DNA of 19,269 nt, from assembly GCA_023231265.1 (NCBI GenBank), contig JALNVT010000025.1, positions 1-19,269 of the forward strand, written 5' to 3'. How positions within the stretch are numbered: position 1 is the first letter of the stretch; every line of letters begins with the position of its first letter. Below, in pieces: positions 6,804-14,986 of this stretch. Origin of the DNA: Sphaerochaetaceae bacterium. GTDB taxonomy: Bacteria > Spirochaetota > Spirochaetia > Sphaerochaetales > Sphaerochaetaceae. Made by a program: the position numbers and the translations under genes. Below the pieces are notes generated by a model. It made no database searches. It had not been told where the DNA came from and saw only the letters and a program-made list of their open reading frames with translations.

Positions 6804-6841
6804 AAAAATATACCAACTAATAATCAAGTTGATATATTTTT
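6804..6841 (+). promoter_or_regulatory. Long inverted repeat in the operon leader
   Basis: AATATACCAACT (6807-6818) faces AGTTGATATATT (6827-6838) across eight bases. The arms extend outward through A/T pairs to about 15 pairs with a single mismatch. It ends only a few bases before the AAAGGAGG ribosome binding site. It could be an operator downstream of the start point, or an RNA hairpin affecting translation or stability. The half site TTGATATAT is shared with the palindrome TTGATATATCAA at 4948-4959 upstream of the regulator. Confidence 0.5.
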
Positions 6842-6855
6842 AAAGGAGGCTTTAA

Positions 6856-8229
6856 ATGAAAAAATTGTTAGTTATTCTAACTTTGGCACTGATTTCTTGC
6901 AGTATGTTGTTTGCAAGTGGAGCAAGTGAATCTTCTTCAAAAAGTGATAATGGCAAACCAACTATCACCTATACATTCAGAGATGATGGTCGTGGTTCTG
7001 ATCAAATTTTATGGAAATGGATTGAGGAAGGTTACAATTCTTGGGATAAAAAAGACCAAGTCAATTTGGACATGGCTCCAATCACTGCATCAGAAGGTGA
7101 TTATTTTACAAAGATAGCACTTCAGCTATCAGACCCAGCTACATCACCAGATTTAGTTTGTGAAGATACTTTCCAACTTCCAAACGATGTAAGCGCTGGA
7201 TATCTGACCAATCTTGATTCCTATGTTAGCTCTTATGCAGACTGGACAGATGGTAAATATTACGCTTCAATGCAGAAAGCTGTAACAGGTGCTGATGGTT
7301 CTGTTTATGGAATTCCATATTGTACTGACACAAGAGGATTGTGGTACAACAGAGCAATTCTTACAGAAGCTGGAGTTATCAAACAGGGAGAGGATTGGGC
7401 TCCAACTTCATGGGATGATATTCTTGATGCCTGTGCTAAAATCCAAGCAAATACAACTGACGTGATTCCTTTCTGGTGTAACTCAGGTGTTGCAACTGGT
7501 GAAGCAACTTCAATGCAGACCTATGAAATGTTACTTTACGGAACTGGTGAGAGACTTCTTACAGATGATGGTAAATGGATCATTGATAGTGATAGTATGA
7601 GAGCTTCTCTTAAATTCCTTCAGGACATCTACAACAATGGTTATGGTCCGTCTCTTGATTTAGTTTTAAACGGACAAGCTTCCAATACATCAGCTAGAAA
7701 ATACTTCCCAGAAGATAAACTTGGAATAACCCTTGATGGTATCTGGATCACAGGTAACTGGAAATCAACTGGTCCTTCTCCTGTAGCTGATTATGCAACA
7801 AAATTTGGACTTGCAGCAATGCCAACAAGCAAAGGTCAAACTCCTGGAACAGTAACACTTGCAGGTGGCTGGGCATTCTCAATTCCTGAAAATTCAGATG
7901 CTAAAGAATTGACTTTTGAATTCATCCAACATCTTATGGATCCTGAAGCAAGTTACCTATCTTCAATCATTGAACAGGGAAACATCTGTACAAGAACTGA
8001 CGTTGGTCCAATCGAAGAATACGCAAAACAGCCTTTCTTTGAACAGGCAACTGAATTCTTGAAGACTGCTGATTTCCGTCCACAGAATGACAAATATTCT
8101 ACAGTTTCAACAGCCATTCAATACATGGTTGAGTCTGTTGTAACAGGTACCAGCATCGATAATGCAATTTCTCAATATGGAAAGGACGTTATCAGAACTG
8201 TTGGTAAAGAAAATGTTGTCACATTATAA
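6856..8229 (+). CDS. ABC transporter sugar-binding protein (COG1653 family)
   Basis: A 457-residue extracytoplasmic binding protein that captures a sugar or oligosaccharide for the two permeases encoded next. A short basic and hydrophobic signal begins the protein. It can be read in two ways: lipobox-like Leu-Ile-Ser-Cys with Cys15 lipidated, or signal peptidase I cleavage after Leu-Phe-Ala (about residue 20), leaving the Ser-Gly-Ala-Ser-Glu start common in spirochaetes. Typical family features follow: Asn-Leu-Asp-Ser-Tyr near 117, Gly-Ile-Pro-Tyr near 152, Leu-Trp-Tyr-Asn-Arg near 162, Gly-Ile-Thr-Leu-Asp-Gly-Ile-Trp near 292, and Gly-Gly-Trp-Ala-Phe-Ser-Ile-Pro near 337. The ATG follows AAAGGAGG. 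It is the first gene of the operon and a strong stem-loop follows it, consistent with higher expression than the permeases. An alpha-mannoside substrate is inferred from the downstream mannosidase. Confidence 0.92.
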   Translation: MKKLLVILTLALISCSMLFASGASESSSKSDNGKPTITYTFRDDGRGSDQILWKWIEEGYNSWDKKDQVNLDMAPITASEGDYFTKIALQLSDPATSPDLVCEDTFQLPNDVSAGYLTNLDSYVSSYADWTDGKYYASMQKAVTGADGSVYGIPYCTDTRGLWYNRAILTEAGVIKQGEDWAPTSWDDILDACAKIQANTTDVIPFWCNSGVATGEATSMQTYEMLLYGTGERLLTDDGKWIIDSDSMRASLKFLQDIYNNGYGPSLDLVLNGQASNTSARKYFPEDKLGITLDGIWITGNWKSTGPSPVADYATKFGLAAMPTSKGQTPGTVTLAGGWAFSIPENSDAKELTFEFIQHLMDPEASYLSSIIEQGNICTRTDVGPIEEYAKQPFFEQATEFLKTADFRPQNDKYSTVSTAIQYMVESVVTGTSIDNAISQYGKDVIRTVGKENVVTL

Positions 8230-8250
8230 ATAGAGACATCTCAATATTGA

Positions 8251-8278
8251 ATGTTGGCTCTACTTGCAGAGCCAACAT
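8251..8278 (+). other. Intercistronic stem-loop after the binding-protein gene
   Basis: Perfect eleven-base arms, ATGTTGGCTCT (8251-8261) and AGAGCCAACAT (8268-8278), close a six-base loop. No U-tract follows and the next gene's ribosome binding site is near. In comparable ABC operons such hairpins protect the binding-protein message and reduce downstream expression, which is the likely role here. Confidence 0.75.
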
Positions 8279-8304
8279 AATTATCACAAAGGAGAGAACA
8301 AAGC

Positions 8305-9195
8305 ATGTCTCAACATTCTTATAAAATAGAGCAATTAAAATATGACCTCAAAAAATCTATATTGTTGATTCCCGCAATAGCATTGATGATAGGATTTTTT
8401 ATCATCCCTATATTCATGACGGTTTATTACTCTTTCACCAACTTAGCGCTCACGGGTTCCAACGCTAAAAATTTTCAATTCATAGGCCTTTTAAATTACA
8501 AGACCATGTTTACTGATCCAAGAATGTGGGCAAGTGTTTTTCATACTCTTATCTTCCTTGTGGGCAGTCTTATAGGCCAATCTTTAATTGGTTTCTTTGT
8601 AGCCTACTTCATGCAGAAAAAAGATCAGACTTTCAGATCCATTGTTGGACCATGCATTCTTGCTGGTTGGGTAATGCCAGAGATAGTTGTTGCTCTTTGC
8701 TGTTTTGCTTTTTTTGATACTTCAGGAACCATGAATGCTATTTTACAGACAATGAACATACCAGGAGTTAAGTGGTTATATGCTCATCCAATGCTGACTG
8801 TCATATTGGCAAATATTTGGCATGGTACAGCTTTTTCCATGTTGAACTATCAGTCAGCACTGGGAAATGTTTCATCTTCAATCACAGAAGCTGCAAGAGT
8901 TGATGGTGCAACTAGAGTGCAGACTCTATTTCGCGTAACTATACCATGCATAAAAGATACAATTGCAACAAACACCATGCTGAACACACTTTCAACTCTA
9001 GGTGTATTTGGTCTTATTTGGGCAATGACTGGAGGAGGTCCAGGCAATGCTACAACCACCCTACCTATATATATGTACTTCCAAGGACTCAAAAACTTCC
9101 AGTTAGGACAAGGAACAGCAATTGGAATGGTACTGCTTCTAGTTGGCGCAATATTCAGCGTTATATATACAAAAACACTAGGTAACGAGGATTAA
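8305..9195 (+). CDS. ABC sugar transporter permease, MalF/UgpA type
   Basis: A 296-residue inner-membrane permease with about six transmembrane segments. These lie near residues 17-40, 74-98, 107-132, 150-175, 210-235 and 265-290. The cytoplasmic EAA loop that docks the ATPase is clear at about residues 193-214: Glu-Ala-Ala-Arg-Val-Asp-Gly-Ala, then Ile-Pro. An AAGGAGAG ribosome binding site precedes the ATG. It follows the binding-protein gene after a 75-base gap containing a stem-loop, and the second permease begins eleven bases after its stop. It is shorter than MalF itself and of normal size for the CUT1 carbohydrate-uptake class. No ATPase gene adjoins, so a shared MsmK/UgpC-like ATPase elsewhere is expected. 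Confidence 0.93.
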   Translation: MSQHSYKIEQLKYDLKKSILLIPAIALMIGFFIIPIFMTVYYSFTNLALTGSNAKNFQFIGLLNYKTMFTDPRMWASVFHTLIFLVGSLIGQSLIGFFVAYFMQKKDQTFRSIVGPCILAGWVMPEIVVALCCFAFFDTSGTMNAILQTMNIPGVKWLYAHPMLTVILANIWHGTAFSMLNYQSALGNVSSSITEAARVDGATRVQTLFRVTIPCIKDTIATNTMLNTLSTLGVFGLIWAMTGGGPGNATTTLPIYMYFQGLKNFQLGQGTAIGMVLLLVGAIFSVIYTKTLGNED

Positions 9196-9206
9196 AGGAA
9201 AGGAAC

Positions 9207-10028
9207 ATGAAAGAAAGATCAATAAAAAACACTCAATACATTATATTGGCAATCATCGCTTTGATGTTTGTTCTACCTTTAATATGGTTGATTTTGGCCT
9301 CATTAGATACCAATGCAAGTCAGGCATTGAACATGCCTACAAATTGGACATTGGGAAATTTTAAAGATGTTCTCTCCAGCAACCGAAATCTCAGGGGTTT
9401 TGGAGTTGGAATGGTCATCTCTCTCATTCAAGCAACTGTGGTTGTTTTGATAACAGGATTGGCAGCCTATCCCCTATCACGATATAAGCTCAGCTACAAA
9501 AACGTCTTCATGTACTCAATTTTGTTCATGACGGCACTTCCAATGATTGCAGTTATAGTTCCAGTTTATAAGATGTTTCTTACAATTCATATTCTAGATA
9601 GCATCACTGGCGTCATTCTATATCTATCTGCTACATCTCTACCCTACGGAATATGGCTCATGAAAAACTTCATGGATGGAGTTCCTATTGAGTTGGAAGA
9701 GGCTGCAAAGATAGAAGGTGCAAACATAATGCAGACTCTCAAAATGGTAATTGCTCCTCTGATGTTCCCAGGAATATGTGTTACTTTCATATTCACCTTC
9801 TCAGGAAGTTGGGGTAACTTCTTTGTCCCTTACATCCTTTTGAGCTCACAGAACAAGCTTCCAGCTTCTGTTCTACTTTATCAGTACTTCGGACAGCATG
9901 GAACAATATCCTACGGACCACTGGCAGCATTCTCAATAATTTATGCAGTACCATCAATTCTTCTGTACATACTATCTCAGAGATACATGTCAAAAGGATT
10001 CAACCTAGCTGGTGCATCAAAAGGTTAA
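9207..10028 (+). CDS. ABC sugar transporter permease, MalG/UgpE type
   Basis: A 273-residue partner permease with about six transmembrane segments and the second EAA loop, Glu-Glu-Ala-Ala-Lys-Ile-Glu-Gly-Ala from about residue 164, followed by Ile-Ala-Pro. The usual MalG-like C-terminus (Arg-Tyr-Met-Ser-Lys-Gly-Phe-Asn-Leu-Ala-Gly-Ala) is complete, so the gene is not truncated. The AAAGGAAAGGA ribosome binding site lies in the eleven bases after the first permease. The two proteins should form the heterodimeric channel of one CUT1 importer. The mannosidase gene follows after 49 bases with its own ribosome binding site and no terminator between, so the operon continues. Confidence 0.93.
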   Translation: MKERSIKNTQYIILAIIALMFVLPLIWLILASLDTNASQALNMPTNWTLGNFKDVLSSNRNLRGFGVGMVISLIQATVVVLITGLAAYPLSRYKLSYKNVFMYSILFMTALPMIAVIVPVYKMFLTIHILDSITGVILYLSATSLPYGIWLMKNFMDGVPIELEEAAKIEGANIMQTLKMVIAPLMFPGICVTFIFTFSGSWGNFFVPYILLSSQNKLPASVLLYQYFGQHGTISYGPLAAFSIIYAVPSILLYILSQRYMSKGFNLAGASKG

Positions 10029-10077
10029 TCAGACAACAAACTTTTATTTTTAAATATACATAAACAAAGGAAGAAAA

Positions 10078-13000
10078 ATGATACAGATATCAGAAAGAAT
10101 AGGAAAGCTATTGGAATATTTGGAAATGTTGGTGTACACCGATAAAGTAGATATTGATAGCTACAAAATGATCAAAACTGAAACAAAGTTTGACAACTTG
10201 AAAACTCTAGATACCTCCAAGTGGAGTGACTTCAATCGTCGAGAGATATGGGGTGGTCATGAGGAATACTTTTGGTTTGAAACCGTGGTCACAATACCTG
10301 AAAACTATGAAGGAAAGTGTGTTGTGTACGAACTGCTTACAGGAAGAGAAGCTTTCTGGGATGCAACAAACCCTCAATTTTCAATATATGTAAATGGTCA
10401 GTTGATTCAAGGTCTTGATGTGAATCATAGATCTATAATCTTAAGTGAGAGAGCAGAGGCTGGAGAGAAATTTAGAATCATTTTATCAGCATTCACAGGT
10501 GTTCAGAACTTCTCACTGCATATCAACTCATGCTTGAAAGTTCTTCATCGTGATGTTGAGAAATATTTCTATGATATTTCTGTACCTTACAATGTCGCAA
10601 AATTGCTTCCTTCTGAAGATACAAATAAAATATTGATTCTCAAAGCCCTGAACAATTCCTTGAATTTGGTCGATATGAGACAGGAGAGCTCTGAAAATTT
10701 CTACACAAGCATTCTTGCTGCAGAAGAGGACATTCAGAAGAATTTCTATGAGAAGTACTGCAGAGATCAAGATCTGAAGGTCTACTGTGTGGGTCACACT
10801 CACATCGACTGTGCCTGGCTTTGGACTTTAAAAGTTACCGAAGATAAGAGTGTGAGAAGCTTCTCCACTGTACTGAATCTCATGAATGAATATCCTGAAT
10901 ACACATTCATGTCCAGCCAACCACAGCTCTATAAATATGTAAAAAAGAACAATCCTGAGTTATTCAAAGAGATTCAGAGAAGAGTTGCTGAGGGCCGCTG
11001 GGAAGTAGATGGTGGTATGTTTGTTGAAGCAGACTGCAATATTGCATCAGGTGAGGCTCTTATAAGACAGTTTGTTCATGGCAAGAAGTTCTTCAAAGAT
11101 GAATTCAATAAAGACAATGAGATTCTATGGCTACCAGATGTTTTTGGATATTCTGCTGCACTGCCTCAGATAATCAAAAAATGTGGTCTATCCTATTTCA
11201 TGACAACAAAACTCAGCTGGAATGAATTCAACAAGATGCCTTATGATACTTTTGAATGGGAAGGAATTGATGGAACCAAGGTTCTAACACATTTTGTTTC
11301 AATCAGAGATTACAATACAAAATCTAAGGAAGGAAGTGAGCAGACAGAACACTTCACAACATACAATGCTTATATCAATCCAAGCCAGATAAAAGGCGGA
11401 TGGGAGAGATACAGCCAGAAAGATCTCAACAATGAGATTCTTTGCTGCTATGGTTTTGGTGATGGTGGTGGCGGACCAACAAAAGATATGCTTGAGAACA
11501 AGAGACGTCTTTCTAAAGGTATTCCAGGATGTCCTCAGACTGTTGATAGCACTGCAAAAGAATTCTTCCATGTTTTAGAGAAAAATGTTAAGAACAGCAA
11601 GTATCTTCCAAACTGGGTTGGAGAGCTATATCTTGAATATCACAGAGGAACTTACACTGGTATGGCCAGAAACAAACGCTATAACAGAAAGTCTGAGTTC
11701 TCATATCAGAATGCTGAATGTTACTCTTCGATTGCAAATGTATTGACAGGAAAGACCTATCCTTCAGAGGAAATCTATGAAGCTTGGGAGGTCATTCTGA
11801 GAAATCAGTTCCATGATATTCTTCCAGGTTCCTCAATTCATGAAGTATATGAAGATTCAAAGGTTGAGTATGAGAAGATAAAGAAAATAAATGAGGTCCT
11901 TGTTGATGACTCTCTTACATCTGTTGTTGATAATATTGAAGCAGATAAGAATTCATTGGTGGTCTTCAATCCAAATAGCTTTGAGTTCAATGGTTTGGTT
12001 GAACTTGATTGTGATGATGTGATATCAGATTCTGAAAGACTTCAGAAGATTGATGGCAATCGCTGTCTTGTGAGTGTTGATGGCATCCCATCTAAAGGTT
12101 ACAGAGCTATATCCAATCTTGATTCTTTAAATCAAGTTGGTAGAGAACCTATTACAATCACAAAAGATAGAATGGAGAATGATTTCTTCAGGATTGAATT
12201 CAATGCTAAAGGACAATTCAGTTCTATTTTTGATAAAAGAGAGAGTCGTGAGATTCTTAAAAAAGGTGAGATGGGAAATGTCATCATAAGTTATGAAGAC
12301 AGACCACATAACTATGATGCCTGGGATCTCAATAAATATTATGATGAGAAACAGTGGGAAGTTGATGATTTAAGCAAGTGGGAAGTTATTGAGATTGGAC
12401 CTCTTAGAGGTTGCATAAAGATCTCCAGAGATTATCTTGATTCAACCATAGTTCAGTACATCTACATATACAGAGACATTGATAGAATTGATATCAAGAA
12501 TGAGATTGATTGGCATGAGCATCAGATTTTCTTGAAGACCTGGTTCCCTCTTGATGTTCACACAAATGAGGCTTCTTTTGATATTCAATATGGCAATGTA
12601 AAAAGGAACACACACAACAACACATCATGGGATTATGCTCAATTTGAGGTATGCATGCATAAATGGCTTGATGTCAGTGAGTATGGTTTTGGTGTCAGCT
12701 TCCTCAATGACTGCAAGTATGGCTGCAGTGTGAAGAACAGCAATGTGAGTCTCTCCATGTTGAAATCTGGAGTTTATCCAAATCCAACAGCGGATCAGGA
12801 ACATCATGAGTTCACCTATTCCATATATCCTCATAAGGATGAATGGAGAAAATCAGAGCTCATTAAAAATGCCTATGAGATCAACAATCCTGCAATGCCT
12901 GTAGTAAAGAAAAGCATACCTGGAAAGTTACCATCAAAATGGTCATTTGTTTCAACAGATAAAGAGAATGTTGTAATTGAGGTTGTAAAAGAAGCAACAG

Positions 13001-13203
13001 AAAGCACTGATACAATAATCAGACTGTATGAATGCTACAATCTCAGAACAGACTCCACTCTTAAATTTGGCAGACCTATCAAGTCAATCTATGAATGTGA
13101 CATGATGGAGAACAACATTTCAGAGCTAAAACCTGTTGAAAGCAATGAGGTTGAGTTTGAAATATCTCCTTATGAGATCAAAACATTCAGAGTTGTTTTT
13201 TAA
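10078..13203 (+). CDS. Alpha-mannosidase, glycoside hydrolase family 38 (Man2C1/Ams1 type)
   Basis: A 1041-residue cytoplasmic enzyme that releases mannose from alpha-mannosides. There is no signal peptide, so it acts on imported substrate. An N-terminal beta domain (about 20-190) with Trp-Asp-Ala-Thr-Asn-Pro-Gln-Phe is followed by the GH38 catalytic domain. Visible there are His-Thr-His-Ile-Asp (His242 and Asp244, zinc ligands), the Gly-Gly-Met-Phe-Val-Glu-Ala-Asp segment near 313, the nucleophile Asp354 in Trp-Leu-Pro-Asp-Val-Phe-Gly-Tyr-Ser, and Gly-Asp-Gly-Gly-Gly-Gly near 461. The helical middle domain ends in Asn-Gln-Phe-His-Asp-Ile-Leu-Pro-Gly-Ser, with His579 as zinc ligand. Beta-sandwich domains run from about 640 to the end. 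The length (about 1040) and motifs such as Leu-Ser-Trp-Asn-Glu-Phe-Asn match the Man2C1/Ams1 branch rather than the shorter MngB. GGAAG precedes the ATG. It is the fourth gene of the operon and defines its probable substrate. Confidence 0.95.
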   Translation: MIQISERIGKLLEYLEMLVYTDKVDIDSYKMIKTETKFDNLKTLDTSKWSDFNRREIWGGHEEYFWFETVVTIPENYEGKCVVYELLTGREAFWDATNPQFSIYVNGQLIQGLDVNHRSIILSERAEAGEKFRIILSAFTGVQNFSLHINSCLKVLHRDVEKYFYDISVPYNVAKLLPSEDTNKILILKALNNSLNLVDMRQESSENFYTSILAAEEDIQKNFYEKYCRDQDLKVYCVGHTHIDCAWLWTLKVTEDKSVRSFSTVLNLMNEYPEYTFMSSQPQLYKYVKKNNPELFKEIQRRVAEGRWEVDGGMFVEADCNIASGEALIRQFVHGKKFFKDEFNKDNEILWLPDVFGYSAALPQIIKKCGLSYFMTTKLSWNEFNKMPYDTFEWEGIDGTKVLTHFVSIRDYNTKSKEGSEQTEHFTTYNAYINPSQIKGGWERYSQKDLNNEILCCYGFGDGGGGPTKDMLENKRRLSKGIPGCPQTVDSTAKEFFHVLEKNVKNSKYLPNWVGELYLEYHRGTYTGMARNKRYNRKSEFSYQNAECYSSIANVLTGKTYPSEEIYEAWEVILRNQFHDILPGSSIHEVYEDSKVEYEKIKKINEVLVDDSLTSVVDNIEADKNSLVVFNPNSFEFNGLVELDCDDVISDSERLQKIDGNRCLVSVDGIPSKGYRAISNLDSLNQVGREPITITKDRMENDFFRIEFNAKGQFSSIFDKRESREILKKGEMGNVIISYEDRPHNYDAWDLNKYYDEKQWEVDDLSKWEVIEIGPLRGCIKISRDYLDSTIVQYIYIYRDIDRIDIKNEIDWHEHQIFLKTWFPLDVHTNEASFDIQYGNVKRNTHNNTSWDYAQFEVCMHKWLDVSEYGFGVSFLNDCKYGCSVKNSNVSLSMLKSGVYPNPTADQEHHEFTYSIYPHKDEWRKSELIKNAYEINNPAMPVVKKSIPGKLPSKWSFVSTDKENVVIEVVKEATESTDTIIRLYECYNLRTDSTLKFGRPIKSIYECDMMENNISELKPVESNEVEFEISPYEIKTFRVVF

Positions 13204-13213
13204 TTGAAGAGTC

Positions 13214-13249
13214 GAAGAGATATAATTCATTCGTGAGTTATATCTCTTC
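13214..13249 (+). other. Intercistronic stem-loop with TTCG tetraloop
   Basis: Sixteen consecutive pairs (one G-U) between 13214-13229 and 13234-13249 close a TTCG tetraloop, an exceptionally stable RNA hairpin. No U-run follows and the next ribosome binding site begins ten bases later. It probably stabilises the upstream message, is a processing site, or attenuates the last gene. Confidence 0.8.
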
Positions 13250-13267
13250 ACCATCAGAAGGAAAAAT

Positions 13268-14293
13268 ATGAATAAATCAAGAGTTGGAATTATTGGCTGT
13301 GGAAATATAAGTGATACCTATATAAGAAACATTCAAACAAAATTTGATAATCTTGATCTTGTTGCCCTATCAAACAGACACATTGAAAAGGCAAGAGAGA
13401 AAGCCCAAAAGTACAACATCAGGAGTGTGATGACAGTTGAAGAGATGCTATCATCATCAGAAATTGATACCGTCTTGATCCTTACCCCTCCAGATAGCCA
13501 TGGCTCTTTGGTAAAACAGGCAATTGATAGAGATAAAAATGTCTATGTTGAGAAGCCATTCGCTCTAACAGATACAGAGGCTCAAATTCTCTATGAAAGT
13601 GCAAAATCGAAAGGACTGAAACTGGGAGTTGCACCTGATACCATCTATGGTGGTGCATATGCTACCTGCAGAAACTTTATTGAAAGCGGAAAACTTGGAG
13701 ATATTGTAGGAGCTGAAGTAAGATTCACAAGTCATGGACCTGAGAGCTGGCATCCAAATCCAGATTTCTATTATAAAAAAGGCGGTGGACCACTTTTAGA
13801 TGTTGGCCCCTATGATATATCTGCTTTGGTGAATTTAATTGGACCTGTTGAATCGGTGATGGGAATGAGCAAAAAGACCTTTCTCAGAAGGTCTAAAGTC
13901 TGCAGCGATAACTCCACAAGAACAATTGATGTCGATGTTGATACATACCAATGTGGAATGCTCAAGTTTGAAAATGGAGCGATAGCAACCCTGTCATTTA
14001 TATTTGATATCTATGCTACAGAAGAGCACTCTCTTGCAATCTATGGAACAGAAGGAACTTTGTATCCTCCCAACCCAAATGGTTTTGGTGACACTGTCCT
14101 ATTTCTTGATAAAAAAGGAAAGATGGTAAAAATTCCACTTTCAAGCAATATTTATCTTGATGAGAGTCGAGGACTTGGACTTTCCAGAATGATTGATGGA
14201 TATGATAGTTCAAAACTGGCTCTGCATGTGATGAAGATAATGTCATCAATAGTTAGATCTTCTGATACGGGAGCTGCTGTTTTAATCAAATAA
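13268..14293 (+). CDS. Gfo/Idh/MocA family NAD(P)-dependent oxidoreductase
   Basis: A 341-residue cytoplasmic dehydrogenase. The N-terminal Rossmann fold shows Gly-Ile-Ile-Gly-Cys-Gly-Asn-Ile (residues 7-14), and the family signature Glu-Lys-Pro is at 95-97, where the lysine contacts substrate and cofactor. The C-terminal alpha/beta domain carries Gly-Gly-Gly-Pro-Leu-Leu-Asp-Val-Gly-Pro-Tyr-Asp (172-183). A tyrosine stands where many members have the catalytic histidine of Asp-x-Gly-x-His; this is a known subgroup variation. Family members oxidise or epimerise sugars and inositols, some through transient keto sugars during glycoside cleavage. GAAGG precedes the ATG. It is the last gene of the operon and ends at the bidirectional terminator. 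Conversion of mannose or of a mannoside is inferred, and the exact reaction cannot be read from sequence. Confidence 0.9.
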   Translation: MNKSRVGIIGCGNISDTYIRNIQTKFDNLDLVALSNRHIEKAREKAQKYNIRSVMTVEEMLSSSEIDTVLILTPPDSHGSLVKQAIDRDKNVYVEKPFALTDTEAQILYESAKSKGLKLGVAPDTIYGGAYATCRNFIESGKLGDIVGAEVRFTSHGPESWHPNPDFYYKKGGGPLLDVGPYDISALVNLIGPVESVMGMSKKTFLRRSKVCSDNSTRTIDVDVDTYQCGMLKFENGAIATLSFIFDIYATEEHSLAIYGTEGTLYPPNPNGFGDTVLFLDKKGKMVKIPLSSNIYLDESRGLGLSRMIDGYDSSKLALHVMKIMSSIVRSSDTGAAVLIK

Positions 14294-14309
14294 GAAATAT
14301 ATTTCAGTC

Positions 14310-14365
14310 AAAAAAAAAGATGCCCCATCTCTTTGAACGTTTCAAAGAGACAATGCATCTTGTAG
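14310..14365. terminator. Bidirectional terminator between oxidoreductase and peroxidase genes
   Basis: TCTCTTTGAA (14328-14337) pairs with TTCAAAGAGA (14341-14350) around CGT. AAGATGC (14317-14323) with GCATCTT (14355-14361) extends the stem across a small internal loop. Read on the minus strand a run of nine T follows, making it a strong terminator for the peroxidase gene. On the plus strand the tail is weaker. Confidence 0.85.
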
Positions 14366-14385
14366 TTTTCCAATATAATTATGCT

Positions 14386-14931
14386 CTATAGCTGTTCTGC
14401 TATTTCTGCATCTAACTTTTTCATTGAATAAGTAGGTTCATATCTCTTTACAAGATTTCCTTCCTTATCGAACAAGAACTTTGTGAAGTTCCATTTTATA
14501 TCATCATTATCTTTATAGTTTTTGTCCTTTTTTTTGTACATTGCATGTAAAATAAGGCCAACTTTGTTCTTCAAATCGAATCCACCAAACTTAGAATTTT
14601 CTACTAAATCTTTATATAGAGGAATGGCATTCTCACCATTAACATCGATCTTTCCGAATTGTGGGAATGTGATCCCGAAACGACCAGTACAGAATTCATG
14701 TATTTCATCTTCAGAACCTGGAGCTTGAGATCCGAATTGATTACAAGGGAAATCTAAAATCTCAAAACCCTGAGCTTTGTATTTCTCATACATTTCTTCT
14801 AATGGTTTGTACTGAGGAGTAAAACCACATTCAGTAGCGGTATTTATCACCAAGACAGTCTTGCCTTTATAATCTGCTAGAGAAACTTCTTCACCTTTCA
14901 TGTCTTTGACTTTGTAATTTTCTAAATTCAA
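14386..14931 (-). CDS. Thioredoxin-type glutathione peroxidase
   Basis: A cytoplasmic peroxidase of 181 residues that reduces hydrogen peroxide and organic hydroperoxides. The tetrad is visible as Cys35 (in Thr-Glu-Cys-Gly-Phe-Thr), Gln69 (Phe-Gly-Ser-Gln), and Trp147-Asn148 (Lys-Trp-Asn-Phe-Thr-Lys-Phe). Cys81 (Glu-Phe-Cys-Thr) lies 46 residues after the peroxidatic cysteine, as the resolving cysteine does in thioredoxin-dependent members, so thioredoxin is the likelier reductant. The start is taken as TTG at 14931: AGGA lies eight bases upstream, and the encoded Asn-Leu-Glu-Asn-Tyr matches the usual N-terminus. An in-frame ATG at 15060 would add 43 residues unlike the family, and it lies upstream of the promoter found here. 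A Fur/PerR-like palindrome overlaps the transcription start, suggesting peroxide or iron control. Confidence 0.93.
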   Translation of the reverse strand: MNLENYKVKDMKGEEVSLADYKGKTVLVINTATECGFTPQYKPLEEMYEKYKAQGFEILDFPCNQFGSQAPGSEDEIHEFCTGRFGITFPQFGKIDVNGENAIPLYKDLVENSKFGGFDLKNKVGLILHAMYKKKDKNYKDNDDIKWNFTKFLFDKEGNLVKRYEPTYSMKKLDAEIAEQL

Positions 14932-14963
14932 CTTTGTAATCCTTCTTATAGTTAATTTCTTAT

Positions 14964-14978
14964 TGATAACTAATATCA
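14964..14978. promoter_or_regulatory. Fur/PerR-like operator at the peroxidase promoter
   Basis: TGATAACTAATATCA agrees with the Fur 7-1-7 consensus TGATAATNATTATCA at 12 of 14 defined positions. It is the centre of a longer perfect repeat, with TTATTGATA (14960-14968) facing TATCAATAA (14974-14982). It lies just after the -10 box, where a bound repressor would block initiation. Control by a PerR or Fur homologue is inferred. Confidence 0.55.
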
Positions 14979-14986
14979 ATAAATTA

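Noticed and set aside
12650..12661. A third TGCATGCA palindrome, inside the mannosidase gene
   Set aside because: It falls in conserved coding sequence with no adjoining promoter; treated as chance, though it weakens the operator argument slightly.
14016..14249. Minus-strand open frame inside the oxidoreductase gene
   Set aside because: It lies entirely opposite a well-supported gene and has no ribosome binding site or recognisable domain.
14964..14980. FNR/CRP-type site (TTGAT and ATCAA) at the peroxidase promoter
   Set aside because: The half sites are seven bases apart rather than four, and the Fur-type 7-1-7 arrangement fits better.
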